A DNA stretch of 64,000 nucleotides from the NCBI RefSeq assembly GCF_036417845.1, contig NC_089981.1, positions 41,980,668 through 42,044,667 on the forward strand. The letters run 5' to 3'. The notes beneath the pieces are model-generated. The model saw nothing but the letters and a program-made list of their open reading frames with translations. It was not told the origin of the DNA and did not search any database. Numbering within the stretch: the stretch's first letter is position 1; each line of letters begins with the position of its first letter. Shown piece by piece: positions 52,091 to 64,000 of this stretch. This DNA is from Apteryx mantelli. Its lineage: Eukaryota; Chordata; Aves; Apterygiformes; Apterygidae. The position numbers were made by a program, and so were the translations under genes.

Positions 52091-54915
52091 GTCAATAAGA
52101 ATTTGCTACACAGAGCTTACTGCAGATTATTGTTGATGTAAGTATGAGGGCTTTGATGCCATTTTTTTAGGATAGCTTTCAGGGAGATGGAAATTTAATT
52201 TTCATTTAATTAAAACTGTCATATAACATAAAAGGAAAAGTAATAACTGAGCTAGCTAAAAAAGACAGAGGTCATGTATGTGAAAGTGTGCTATGAAACA
52301 AAAATAATTTTATACTTTAAAATATTAAGATATTAATATCTTGGATTCTTAAAAGATTCCAAGCCATTACACTGCTAGTTTAAATCCTTTAAAATGTGTG
52401 TATCAACAGAATGAATCCAGGGTTCAAAACAAATTTGAAAATTATCTCTCCAAAGCAGAATAAATTTGATAGCTGATGTTATTCAAGGATATAAATATGC
52501 CTGTTTTCCGTAAAGCTTTCCATTACTCTGCTGACTTGTATAGCAGTACAAGTATATTTATTACAGACAACAGTGATACCACCTATTATTAAGGATGTCC
52601 ATCTGCCATTATGCAACACTACTTTCAGTTATTACAACTTGGTAAAATTTTAACCATTTACAGATTAAATGTTTCATGCTAGGGATATATCCATACTATA
52701 TTCACTGAAGGTTATACAGAAATACTTGAGGCAGCTTTAAAGCAGTTGGCATACCTTATGGTAACAAACAGTCACAAAACCAGGGAGCTCATTGCTGGTA
52801 CATACCCAAGTACTAACTTCAGGTTGTTTTTTCATTCTGTGCACTGAATGACACAGGGTTCCTCTGAGAAAAATATGATCTCATTATGTAGTTAAAGATA
52901 GTATTAAAACACATACAAGGCAGCCAATGAGGTTTGCACACAAATACACGTATTTATGTATGCATATGTATACATAATATTATTTGTAAATTATAGTTCA
53001 ACACTTTCTAAAAAGCTATTTGTTTCCTCTCAGGATAAAAGCAAAAAAGGTATTTTCTGAATTTTTAACTTCTAACTAGTGCTAAAGCCAGAGAACATCA
53101 AAAATGAAGTTGAACGACAAATACTAATGTAACCAGATCTCTCTGGCTGATGACTTTTTCTTGGATTCTTTTCTATATCATCTACTCCAGTATATTGCAT
53201 GATGATAAATACATTAACAATTTGCAGATAGTTACTAGGAAGGGGATCGTTTAAGTACTTCAAGTAGACAAATACACTGATAAAGCAGCCCTCCCAAAAG
53301 TATGCTGGTGAAGCCTTTTGGCACCATCAAGCCCTCTTCTCTTACCAGACTATTTCACATCAGTTTCATGTGGTTTAGGGCTGCTATTAGCAATGATAAC
53401 TGTAAGTGCTTACCAACGTAAGCACTAATGTTGTACCGAAATATAGGTATTGTACAGTGTATATATCCCCAGCACTGCTCTGCCTTGGAGACCTTCATCA
53501 CACAGTGGACCTTTTAGTCTGGAAGCTTACAAAATTAAATGTAGCCTATTTTTTGCTTTCTGGCTGACATTTCTAGCTATATCCACTTGTGCAAACATGC
53601 CTAATGGTGGCTATTACCAAGTAATTGGCTGTCAATGTCTAACCTCGATCTGCAGGAATGATTTCAAAACCTGGATTTCAGTATCTTGGGAAAAACATCT
53701 TCATTTGTTTATTCGCATTGCTGTCCATACACTCAGCACTTAGGAAAGCTCAGGAGCTGACAAGCTATAATAGTAGCAGCTAGAACCAGTGAAGACCGCC
53801 AGGACTGCAAAGGCTTTAGTCTCACGGTGGAACTTCACAGAAGCACAGAAATCTCTTTTACTAGACCTGATTTCTAAACTGGGCTCTAAATCTCACAAGA
53901 ATTTCAGTGAAGACAGGAGGGCTGCTGGGTATTAGAGATAAGGAGTAAGCACAGATTTAAGAACCTCCTATACTACTGCAGCCATAGCTCTAAAAAGCTG
54001 ACACTATCAGGGAGAGGATGATGGAAAAACGAAAATTTTTATGTGTGAACTCATCTATGTCTCTGAGGAGGAAAAAAATATGATATACATAGCACATTCC
54101 TGTGGCTTCTCTTCATTTTAATACTTTCCATTCCAGAAGTGTGAAGGCAATCTTCTTCCCTATAATTCTGCAGAAGCTGGCAGAACTTGATCTAGTTCTT
54201 AGATGGGTAAACTGGTAAACTGGGTAAACTTTCCAGCCAATGAAACCAGACTGACTTTTATTCCAGCTGAAGTTTGGGGCCCTTCTTACCCTGTAAACTA
54301 GACTGACCCATTCTTGAGGAATATCAGGAGGTTCAGCTAACTAATTGCTAAGACAACGTAGCTTCTATAAAACAGGCTTCAACTGGTAGAGATAAGTTGA
54401 ATCCTTTTGTTTTAACAATAAAGGAGATCTGTGTTTTGATTGCTGAAAGGCTGAAGGAGGGTAATAGTACATTAGAAGACTGGATTTAGTTTTAGATCTT
54501 AAACACTGACTTCTGACCTTTTTTCTAAATGATAAGTCTTTTCCTTTCTTTCTCTCTTTTTTATTCCTTACTACTATGAAATACAGGGTTGCAGTGGTAG
54601 CCACGAAATAATAGGCAGCAGACATACCCTGTGATGAATCAAGAGAGGTCCTTAACTCTAACCTTTACGATGTGTTATGTCTGGTGTACTTGGGATTTAG
54701 GAGGTTTTACACTGACTAATAGATGATAATAGCTTACAGTTATATACTGACTTTCATGCAGAAGTTTTCCTGTGAGCTTTAAATCCTACATTGACAAACA
54801 ACATCTAGTGTATCAGAGTCACCTTTTTCTCCACCAAAATAAAGCTATTTTTGGAGAGAAACATAGCAGCTATTTTATAGTATATTGTGTTATGTCAAGA
54901 AATACTGAAGACTGC

Positions 54916-54939
54916 TGCCTTCAATTCAAATTGAAGGCA
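54916..54939. repeat. Perfect 24-bp inverted repeat (11-bp arms, 2-base centre)
   Basis: Arms tgccttcaatt and aattgaaggca flank a central 'ca'. It ends ten bases before the exact tandem duplication at 54949. Such short palindromes can promote local slippage, which may explain the neighbouring duplication. Confidence 0.9.
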
Positions 54940-54948
54940 TATTTTTGG

Positions 54949-54998
54949 AAATATGGGATATTTATCTACACTGAAATATGGGATATTTATCTACACTG
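54949..54998. repeat. Exact 25-bp tandem duplication
   Basis: Two identical 25-base units (54949-54973 and 54974-54998) lie head to tail with no mismatch, so the duplication is recent or has been kept uniform. It lies in presumed intronic sequence of LRRC4C. A third partial unit (aaat) follows. Confidence 0.95.
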
Positions 54999-56929
54999 AA
55001 ATTTGATCTACAACAGTAGGGTTTTGGAAGGTGAATTTTGGAAAGAAAGCTTAACTCCAAGTGGGGTGCATTTCTCATTTACCTGTATCATGCTAGAGAA
55101 CAGTATTTCTGTTAGTGCAGCACTAGAGGGCTGCTGTAGGATTAACCTGGAAGAACAACTTCTTACTATGGAATTGCTAAAATAGCTTCTTGCAATTGTG
55201 TGTCTTGTTCAGCAGATATAATGGCTCTTTTTTCAGGACAGACAGCAAGCTTGGTATCCAATATGAGGAGACCACAATTCTATAACCTTTACTCAACAGT
55301 AACGTATGCATACTGGTGCTCAATCTATCTACCAGGATTTGTAGAAAGATGTGCTGGACAGTCTCTCCTATCCTGACAGCCATCTTCAGTGAGCCAGGAA
55401 ATGAGAGATTACTTGGGAGAGAGTTAGCTATGCCTTATCTTACTTGTTCTTTAAGATGAAGACAAATACTGCAAGGGAGTAGCCATCATCTGGCAGAATC
55501 TATGAAAATTCAGTATCTGCTCTTTAGGCTACCTTCAGCAACTGCTGCTTCCTTTCTACTTAAAATGGGAAAAAGTTAAAGCTCAGTGGCAAATACGGGG
55601 ATTTAAAGTCCTCTCTACAGGTAACCACAAGTATAAGAGAGCAAATGTATATTAAATTTTACCATAATTCTTTACAACTGTTTAAGGAGGTAGAGTTTTC
55701 TGCTGCTCAACAAAGCAACCCATCAATGTAAGCTGCAGGACTGCAGTATACTGCAGCCAGCAAAACAGCCTTAATAGTCTCTTCTTAATATATTGAAGTA
55801 GCATAGCAAGACACCTTTCAATTTAATTAAGGGTCTGTCAGGAACTTATAATCTAAAACTTCATTTTTCCTTCTTAAAGAGTACTAAACCCTCCTTTTAA
55901 AATTTCATTTACCTGCAGTATGGTGTCAAAGTTGTCAGAATTTTTTTTTTCCTTAAACGTAGTACAAATTGCTAAGTCATTTAAAAATCATATAGCAGCA
56001 AAAAGCACAGATTTTTTTCTTTTAATGGTTCGGGGTGCTTTTCTTCTCACCAGGATCCCTCACATTTACACTAAATACAGCTTCATTTCTCAAAATGAAA
56101 TTTAACAAGCAGTACTTAAGAGTGAGAAAGGCACTTACTAGACTAAATTCAATTGCTCTTCACTGCTATTCTTTATCTTCCAATTTTTACTGAAAGGCAA
56201 AGTAAGAACATACTAGGGAGTGAAAAGAATAATTTCATTAGTGATTGCTGAACAGGGAATGCAGCCACAGCAGACATTACACTGAAAGTTGGTGCAGGGC
56301 TGCTACTGTCCTTCTCTTGAAATTCTTTGTTTCTCGAACTCGGTTCACAGATTCTGAGCAGGCAGTTGCTTTACCTCCCTTGCAACTGCAAGGACTAACA
56401 CTGACTCCATTTACAACAACAACACCTTCACTTAATTTATTTCCCTGTATTGCCAAAGTAAGGTTTATAGCTGAGTGCAAATTCTAAAGGGACCACTTCT
56501 GATTAGTTTGGCATTCATTCTTTCCTTTCTTCCATACACTAGTACGAACTAGCAGAACTATCCCAGGAAGAGGCCTTACAAAGACCTTATTCCATCAGAA
56601 GGTTACAGGCCATGCTGCTCTGCCCATTGTATGGTGCAGTAATCATCAGTCACATGAAAAATTGCAAAGATCCAGACTTTATACTTCAGCTACAGTAATC
56701 TGACTCTGCTGAAAAAAAAAAGTTCTCTTTTCTGAACACACACTGAATTTTGCTATTTAGGGGCATTCTTTTAATAGGAAATCTCCAGTTCAATTCAATG
56801 CATGAAGATCAGGTCATTCAACACAAAATTAATTGCAGTTATGGCTGCTGAACCAGTGCTTTATAGCATGAAAAGTGCCTGTACAAAGTCCAGACTGCTG
56901 TAATACTGTTTACTGTCAAAAGTAAAATT

Positions 56930-56996
56930 CACAGGCCAGATCCACAGCATAAATAAATCAGTGTAGCTTCACTGGCACAGGATCTGGCTCACTGCA
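56930..56996. repeat. Remnant of an ancient palindromic dispersed repeat
   Basis: Imperfect inverted arms at 56934-56943 (ggccagatcc) and 56980-56989 (ggatctggct) enclose a spacer containing 'gtgtagcttcactgg'. The arrangement is one I associate with an old palindromic repeat dispersed in birds, turtles and crocodilians. The family name is not certain. Nine of ten arm positions pair. Confidence 0.45.
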
Positions 56997-58345
56997 TCCA
57001 TTTAGATAGCTTCTCAGTCCCCTGATGCTACATTTTTATCCAAGTGCTGATGACAGACAATTGAGGATGAAAAGAAAAGAAAAACAGCAAAAAGGGTAGC
57101 CACTCTCTTAGTTCATTGTTAATGAAATAACTGTTGTTAGATACAAGGATGAAGATTAGCTTTTTAAATATGTCTGGTATTTAGTTCATTATATTCATAG
57201 AATAATTATGTTTAATGCCATACTTCTCAAAAATGTTTGACCTTTATCAACAGAAGGGTCAAAAAATTGCCTGACAACTTTTCGTGTCTCTGTCTTTTAG
57301 GATGACTATTGGATTTCTGTCACAAAGGAGGTTTCTAGAAGCTGTGGATTAAATGATGACAATTATGAGGAATTCAGTGTTTAATACTGGTGAGAGTCTT
57401 CTCCCTGGAATTAGGGCATTAAATGGTGGAGAATATGAGTACTGCTGATGCATTATGACTTGCCAGTAAATAACAATTTCAGCATCAGCACTCAAAGGTC
57501 CTAAGCTCAAGCTTTCTCTTTTCATCTAACCCATATTGTCCTATAAATAATATTAAATCCACCATAGGTTTACTTTCATGATCAGGTACTACATGTTCAG
57601 TTGTTTTGAACTGCAGAAATCAAATGAACCACTTCTTACCTCCCCTATTTGCCCAGACTTCTCACGCAATCACTTCAAAAGTGGATCAGAATGATTCCTT
57701 CCACATATTTCTATTATATTTTTCATGCTTTAAAAATGCACCATGATACATTTTACATGTTTCTATGCCATTTTTTCCTTCAGGGAAGTGCCATATACCT
57801 TACCAATATTACATTTTCATATGCAATATGCAGAAATCTCTCCTTTCTGTTTAAAGTCACAGATTCATCTTAAACACGAGTTAACAACATATACGGGAGA
57901 AGATCACAGCCTTCCATTATCTTGAATGTTTGATCTTAATAAGGCCTGACTACACTTCAGTTGAGTTAGAACAAAGTGTGCAAAACTATCAGGACTGCAT
58001 TCAAAAATGGTAACCATAATCTTTGATGTTTTGATTCCTTTCTTATTCAAAAGCAAGTGTGAGCTAATAGAATTTTGCTTATTACTTAGAGCAGCTGTTT
58101 GCAAAATCTGGAAACTAAGAAAGGCTTTGCCAAGAGATCGTACTTCAAAAATTCATCTATAGCTGACTGAAGACCTGAAGTTCATTGTCAAAATTGTATT
58201 TAAAAGTGTGATCCACTATAGCTTACTGTGTAATTCACAACATTTGACCAAGAAGAAAATGACTCATATTCACTTAAAAGGGTAGAACTCTAGGTTTCCT
58301 GGACATGAAAATGCCACTTGTCCAAACATACCATTCTTTCAGGGA

Positions 58346-58362
58346 TTTTTTTTTTTTTTTTT
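58346..58362. repeat. Homopolymer T17
   Basis: Seventeen consecutive T, just upstream of the 16-bp imperfect duplication at 58378. Confidence 0.95.
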
Positions 58363-58377
58363 GCCTTATCATCGCCT

Positions 58378-58409
58378 ACCTGTAGTATCTGATACCTGCA
58401 GTATCTGAG
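58378..58409. repeat. Imperfect 16-bp tandem duplication
   Basis: Two 16-base units (acctgtagtatctgat, acctgcagtatctgag) differ at two positions. Confidence 0.85.
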
Positions 58410-61400
58410 CAATGGTGATGATTAATCTTCGAGTTAAGTTTAAACACTATGGAGAAACACGAGCACTGTCTGTAGCATAGTATAGCATAAGCATAGCATG
58501 CAGACATGTGAGGGAGAAGCATGAATACATGTTTTCATTACTTGAGCAACTCTATGGACACTGAATAATATTAGGTCAAAGGTTTGTGACAAACTTTTTA
58601 CTCATTAAATATTGAATATACCTCTAATGAATAAAAGCTTTTATTATTTAATCTGTTTTGTGGTTTTTTTTTAAAGAGTGGGCCTTGAGAGTAGCATGAG
58701 GCCTTTCAAAATTCTAGCAGTACTGTACAAAACTTCTGCTAATGTCATAGTCTAATTCTTTCTGCCTTTGTTACGCAGAGTCAACACACAGATTGCCTTG
58801 GGCAATTGTACAATAATAATTAAAATAAAAATCTGTAGCAATGTGTAGACTTCATGGCTCAGACAGGGAAGTTAATCAAGCTACAGACTGACCAGTACTG
58901 AAAGTACTGTCTAGGTAACTTAAATATTTAGATCTACGGAAAGAATTAAGGGCAGTGGTGTTGTGGAGGGGAATAAGAGACTGGATGGAAGAAATAGATA
59001 TTTCACATATTGAACTGGCTCGAGATTCACTTCTACACTAATTCTCTGCCCATGGGTTCTCAAGCAGTACCTAATGTTCCTATATGAATTATTGCTGTCG
59101 TGATGCAGATGCAGTGACATAAACGACTATAATAAGGAATAGAAAAGGTGGATTGGGCTAGCATTAGTCAGATATACAAGTTTTTCTTAAACTGTTCAGA
59201 ACAAGCATGACCTTGAGCTTCAAAATTCACAGTGTGAACTGGATGACCCGTCAACCGAGTCACTTTGTGTGGTCTCTCCTCCCCATCTGGGTGACTGGAG
59301 GATGAGCACTTTCAAGGCAAATAAATTGTAGCTGAAGTTTGAGTTTGCAATGGTAAAAGGTGCTTCTCCATACAATTAAAACATGGCCACATATTTTTGC
59401 TGCAAGGCGGCACAGTAATGAATGAATATGGTCAAGAATTAAAACTCTGATTTTGTAAACAGATTAGGGTTTATTTTCCCTACCACTTGCTCACTCAGAG
59501 CAAAGCTGAGTGGTGTGTGTCAAATTTGCTGTTGGTTGCAACTCTTAGGTGAGGAAAAGAGCCATATACCACAGCTAATGGAATTATTCCCATAATACAT
59601 GTAGCAAAACTTTTGTGCTGCAATGCTGAAGATTATAAATTTGCACCCTGCTGCTGAAAGATGCTGGGAGGGTCATTACTTAGCCTGAGCTGAAGCTGAT
59701 TTCATCTTGAAATTCAGCAGAGCAGCTTCCTGACTCAAGATCATATGGTTATATAGTCTTTCTCTATAAAGAGTCAGAGAAAAAGAAAAAAAAAGGAAGT
59801 TCATCTGAGTTAATTACTACAGCCATATCTGGCTCATTAGTGCCATTGATTCATGTGGTGTGAAAACACAACTGAAAAGGTTGCACCCCAGCAACTGAAT
59901 GAGAAAAATACTTTTATAATTATGAATAAAATAGAATCTTTGATTTATGGTTAATTATTGCTTTGACCACCTTATTTATCTATAATTTAAAGCTAAACAG
60001 GTAGACAATGCAAGAAACATAGGGCTTGCCAGAGAAATTTAATTTTACTTTTAATTTAATTAGAAGCCAGGTCTTTTTTAAGTTGCCTTCTTAATATTCT
60101 TTCTATTCTTTTTTTTCTACTTTTTCTTCATTTCCTCCCCCATTCTAAAAACTTTGTCAACAGAATTTACCAAACAATAGTCTGTTATGCAACACACTGA
60201 AATGTACACAGTGTTTTTGATAATAACAAAATTCAGAGGCTTGGAAATACTTTTCACAGAGCCTGGGATAAAAATCTAAAGAATTTAATTTCTATAGACC
60301 TTACAAGAGAGTTTTATCCCTGCTACAAGATAACCCAAAACCACTATCTAAAATAAATCATTTTTAATTAGGTTCTAAGGAAGAAATTCTGGTCTCAGTA
60401 AAATCATTAGAAAAACGCCTTCTTTCCACAAGAGGTTCGTTATACTCCATATGTTTTTAGAAGAAAAGAAGTGCAATCTTGTTTAATTTTTACAAGATCT
60501 CTATTTTCTTCATCCCTGTTAAAAGCTACGTCCAGATCATCTCTCTCATACGTATTTTCTGGTAGGCCAGCTACAGATAAGCATATATACTTAGAGAAGG
60601 AACTGGCTGAGGCCAACATATGTCGTGGTAATCAAAGTTTTAATTCCTGAAGTAGGAGTAAAGTATCTACCTATTTTTGAGGATCTGAGCCTGAGTAACT
60701 CTTTGTGACTTGTTATTGTTTTGTTTACTGTTACTCTCCTGGACTTTTTAAACTTACTATCTTGAATTCAGTCGAATAATATAGAGACTCCTTATTTCTA
60801 AGTCAGAAAGCAAAGCATGTTGTGTTGCCCTCTATCCCTAATTTAGTCTCATCCCTTTCAAGTTCCTACAAGTTCTATACTCTAGATAGAAATAAGAAAA
60901 ATGATGCATCTGAGAAAGAATGGAATTATACTGTACAATGAGTGTTTATACAGAGGGTCTGAAACCACTACTAGTCCTCTGAGAGAGTCCTAAGAGACTA
61001 GGATTTAACAACTTGAGTATAGTGCTATGCAAATGAAACAGAATTGCTTCTGGGAAGAAGAAGGGAAATGGGAAGATGAGTGTCTTTGTTACCATTTTCT
61101 ATTTCATAGAACAATCATACCTTAAAGGTGCTAAGACCAGTTCCTCAGATACTTTGTTTGCAGAGATGCAATGTGGGGTTCCAGACAAATAATGACATCT
61201 TACAAATGCTATTTCATCCTGCCAAGGACTTCAGGCCAACTGACTAGCTATTTTGTTGTTAGCTAAGAGATGAATATACATATATATGTATAAACATACA
61301 AAGCATACATGTATCACAGATTCACATGCTTAAAAAAGAGGTAGGGACTGGAAGTAAGGCCTCAGCAGAGGAAAGTCACTCACTTGCCTACTGAGTCACA

Positions 61401-62811
61401 CCTGGCTTTGTTTGAGGGCAGTCACATGTAATCCATTAATTTGAAATCTAATTATGCTCCGCTGCTAAGCACTAATGCACAGAACCTTACACATCCAAGG
61501 AGACATTTTGAAGGGCTTTCCTCTGTGGAATGTCTGCAATACCTATTTTTAAATTAAGGACCCAAGATTATGCCTTCACTGAAATGAAGCTAATCTCTGC
61601 ACAGTGAACCAAAAGAGCATTCTCCTAATGAGCAGTGTGATGTATTAGGGCAGACACAAACATGAGACAACTCTGTTCCGGTCCCCACTATCAAACAAAG
61701 TCTCCATCAAATGTGTCTGGTAGAATTAACAGAGATATGCTGTTATGTGACTGAAAAATTCACATTTTAAGAAAAGAATTTTTTTGCTCAATGTTTTAGC
61801 TACAGTGGTTAAAGAGATCATTGAATCCTAGTTCATCCTTTGGAGTGAATAGCCTTGAAAAACAAGTCCACCAACAAAAGAACAAAGATCTGCATAACCT
61901 ATCTAAACTTCACTGTGACTCTTCTAGGATTAAATCACTTGGAAGATCTTTATTTATGTTCCTCTTTAAAACACAGTTCCTGTGACATCACTGATATCCT
62001 TATGTCCAAAAGTACTACAGGTTCTGGATTTTGTGTTTATTTGAAAAGATATCCAGCAGCACAACGAAGATGAAGAGCTTACTGGGGCAGAGATTCAGCA
62101 TGCAGTCAGAAGACCTCCTGAAACATTGCTGTCAGGTCCTGCATCACCAAAGATTTCATACTAAAATCTGTCACTCATGGTTTGGTCCTTCTGAAACCTT
62201 GAAAATCAGATGACATTATGCACAGAGAACATTTTATTCTTATTATTACCATCAACATATACAATTCAATCAAAACTGTCACAGTTAAAAAAAAATCAAC
62301 AAAGATCACTATTTTTAAAATTACACGATCACTAGAACATGGAAATCGCTATGAATTTCTACAAACAGCTGTAGGATGGACAGTGCTTTTATAACCCATT
62401 AAAGCTGTCTTAACTTGTACATCCTTATCAAGGTTCCACTATTTCAACAAATTGCTACTTCAGAGGAGCTTTATCTGAACACACAGTGTTCCATACCAGT
62501 GGCCCTGCAATCAGCAATAAAATATAATGAAACAACATTCACAGCACAGTGTGCTAGCTTGAGCAGCATGTAATTCAATAAGTTTTGTTAGTTTGGCCAA
62601 GGCAATTCCTGTCTGTATGTTACTTTCTATCGAGTTTGATCTGTTCAAATGCTAAGCATACATTCTGATTTTACTACATTTACATCAAAATAAAAAGTAG
62701 AATATGAAACGTTAGTAAAGCAAAATGATTTGGCTCAAAATCATTTAACCAACCTGCCAGCTTGAAAACAGAGGGTATCTAGCAGGTTTCTGAACTACTC
62801 ATGCCCAAATT

Positions 62812-62840
62812 TTGTGTTTGTACTGCATTGTGTTTGTACT
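62812..62840. repeat. 13-bp direct repeat with 3-bp spacer
   Basis: ttgtgtttgtact occurs at 62812-62824 and again at 62828-62840 with no mismatch. Confidence 0.9.
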
Positions 62841-64000
62841 CTCATGATTTTAATGCAAGCTTGTCATGGCTTATGCAGAGCAAACCTGCAGCCAGGAAGA
62901 AGTTACAGCATATACTTACATGAATGTACACCATCTTAAAATCTGGCTTATGATGATTGTAACAGGGAATGGACATACAGAAAATTATCTAAAAACCAAG
63001 ATACCTTCAATTTGCATGCAGAAACAGTATGAAAAAGTCAGTCAGCTCTAGGATCGTTTGTGATAAGCAGGAGAGTCTAACTGGAGGTGGACAACAGGGA
63101 CTGGTGCACCTATTTCTCTTCTCTGTGTATCACTTGACCTGACTACAAAAGCAAATTTTTGTTAGGCTGATACAAATATTTAAAATTATTTGTGTTTTAA
63201 GAAGAGAACTTTTCAGAGTCTATCCCAAATGCTGATGCAGGCAGCCTCTGGCAGCAAGGATGAAAAGAGAATATTTAAAAAAAATATTCAGATATACTAT
63301 ATATCTCACAGAGTTGGAGTAGATACCATGGAGAGCCCTCTTTCTTGGATGTCTGGCTTGTCTATATATACTGTATAATATACAGGTCTTTCTGTACTTG
63401 ACAGAAAGAGAATAAACTATAAATCCTCTTACACCTTAGGGATCTGAACCCACAATACTGATACCAAAGGCTATTTATTCATTTCATGAAATTGAATAAC
63501 TAATCTCTTAAAGCTAATGTCTACTACAAAATATTTAGGGGTGTTATTGTTAGCACTTTGTGCCAAAGCAAACATGCAATTATCTGAGACATTAATTATG
63601 CGAGATGTTTGTGCAGATAATCATATATACATATAAACATATAAGAAAATTAGCAATATCAGCATCTGTCCCTTCAGAAGCCTTCAATGAAAGAGCACAA
63701 GCAAACAGATCAAAAGGCAATTATTTCTTAAATTAACACAAGTGCCAAGAGTTCAGAAGGGATGATCAAGATAGATCAAAATAATGTCACTATAGTAAAT
63801 GTCTGAAAAGAGTTTCCTTATCCAAAAGGATGTAGATTTTAGTTATTTATCTAAGTGTCCTTCACATTAAAGCCTCTCTGATGTTGCCATCCTGCAACTT
63901 TTCACTGAAATTACTGGTCTACAGATTGTCTACCTGAAACATTCAACAAAACTGTATGTATATCATGCTTGATTTGGAGCTACCTCTATGCAATACTCTG

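Larger units (their letters stand above)
38975..64000. other. LRRC4C: Presumed 5' intron of LRRC4C (non-coding)
   Basis: This lies upstream of the coding exon relative to the minus-strand gene, behind a clear splice acceptor. Upstream LRRC4C exons are non-coding and very distant in mammals, so this is most likely intron; the donor is not identifiable here. No other gene is supported. Contents are the listed short duplications, old repeat fragments, a T17 run and scattered CA/TA tracts. Patches with a conserved-element look are at 45400-45620 and 48640-48790. A GC-richer block at about 44560-45110 has no recognised identity. Confidence 0.55.

Noticed and set aside
16796..63020. Scattered ATGCAAAT octamers as evidence for enhancers
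   Set aside because: The same octamer appears at many places (for example near 16.8, 29.9, 35.5, 39.5, 40.1, 47.9, 61.0 and 63.0 kb), about as expected for AT-rich DNA of this length.
1..64000. CRISPR arrays, operons, prophage or bacterial features
   Set aside because: No regularly spaced repeats with unique spacers and no dense bacterial-type coding. The sequence is vertebrate nuclear DNA.

Overview
The window looks like a piece of a bird chromosome, from a gene-poor, AT-rich neighbourhood. It contains one clear protein-coding gene segment, the complete coding exon of LRRC4C (netrin-G ligand 1, NGL-1) on the minus strand at 36989-38905. The assignment to a bird rests on three things. The protein is almost residue-for-residue the vertebrate NGL-1. 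There is a young 5'-truncated CR1 LINE with the typical ATTCTGTG terminal repeat at 30419-31440. Recognisable interspersed repeats are otherwise very sparse, which fits birds better than turtles or crocodilians. The exact species cannot be read from the sequence.

Layout. 1-14000: no supported gene; AT-rich DNA with homopolymers, CA/TG/TA microsatellites, a local duplication near 7.3 kb and a small hairpin at 9.2 kb. About 14020-14590: a heavily decayed, ancient CR1-type LINE 3' end on the plus strand. 14600-30418: no supported gene; microsatellites. 30419-31440: the younger CR1 copy on the minus strand, with its terminal frame still open. 31441-36250: non-coding, presumably lying 3' of LRRC4C. 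About 36300-36988: probable LRRC4C 3' UTR with candidate poly(A) signals. 36989-38905: LRRC4C CDS in one uninterrupted exon. 38906-38974: short exonic 5' UTR and a strong splice acceptor. 38975-64000: the adjoining 5' intron of LRRC4C (inferred from the known architecture of the gene), with no further exon that I can support. It holds an exact 25-bp tandem duplication next to a 24-bp palindrome near 54.9 kb, and several short remnants of ancient dispersed repeats.

No new biological system was found. The observations most worth checking are on LRRC4C itself. They are a one-codon contraction between the last leucine-rich repeat and the cysteine cap, loss of one Ig-domain N-glycosylation sequon, and a 17-codon upstream ORF. 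That uORF overlaps the start codon and has a better -3 context than the annotated start. Comparisons with the human protein are from memory of that family member. None of the alignment-based statements could be computed here.
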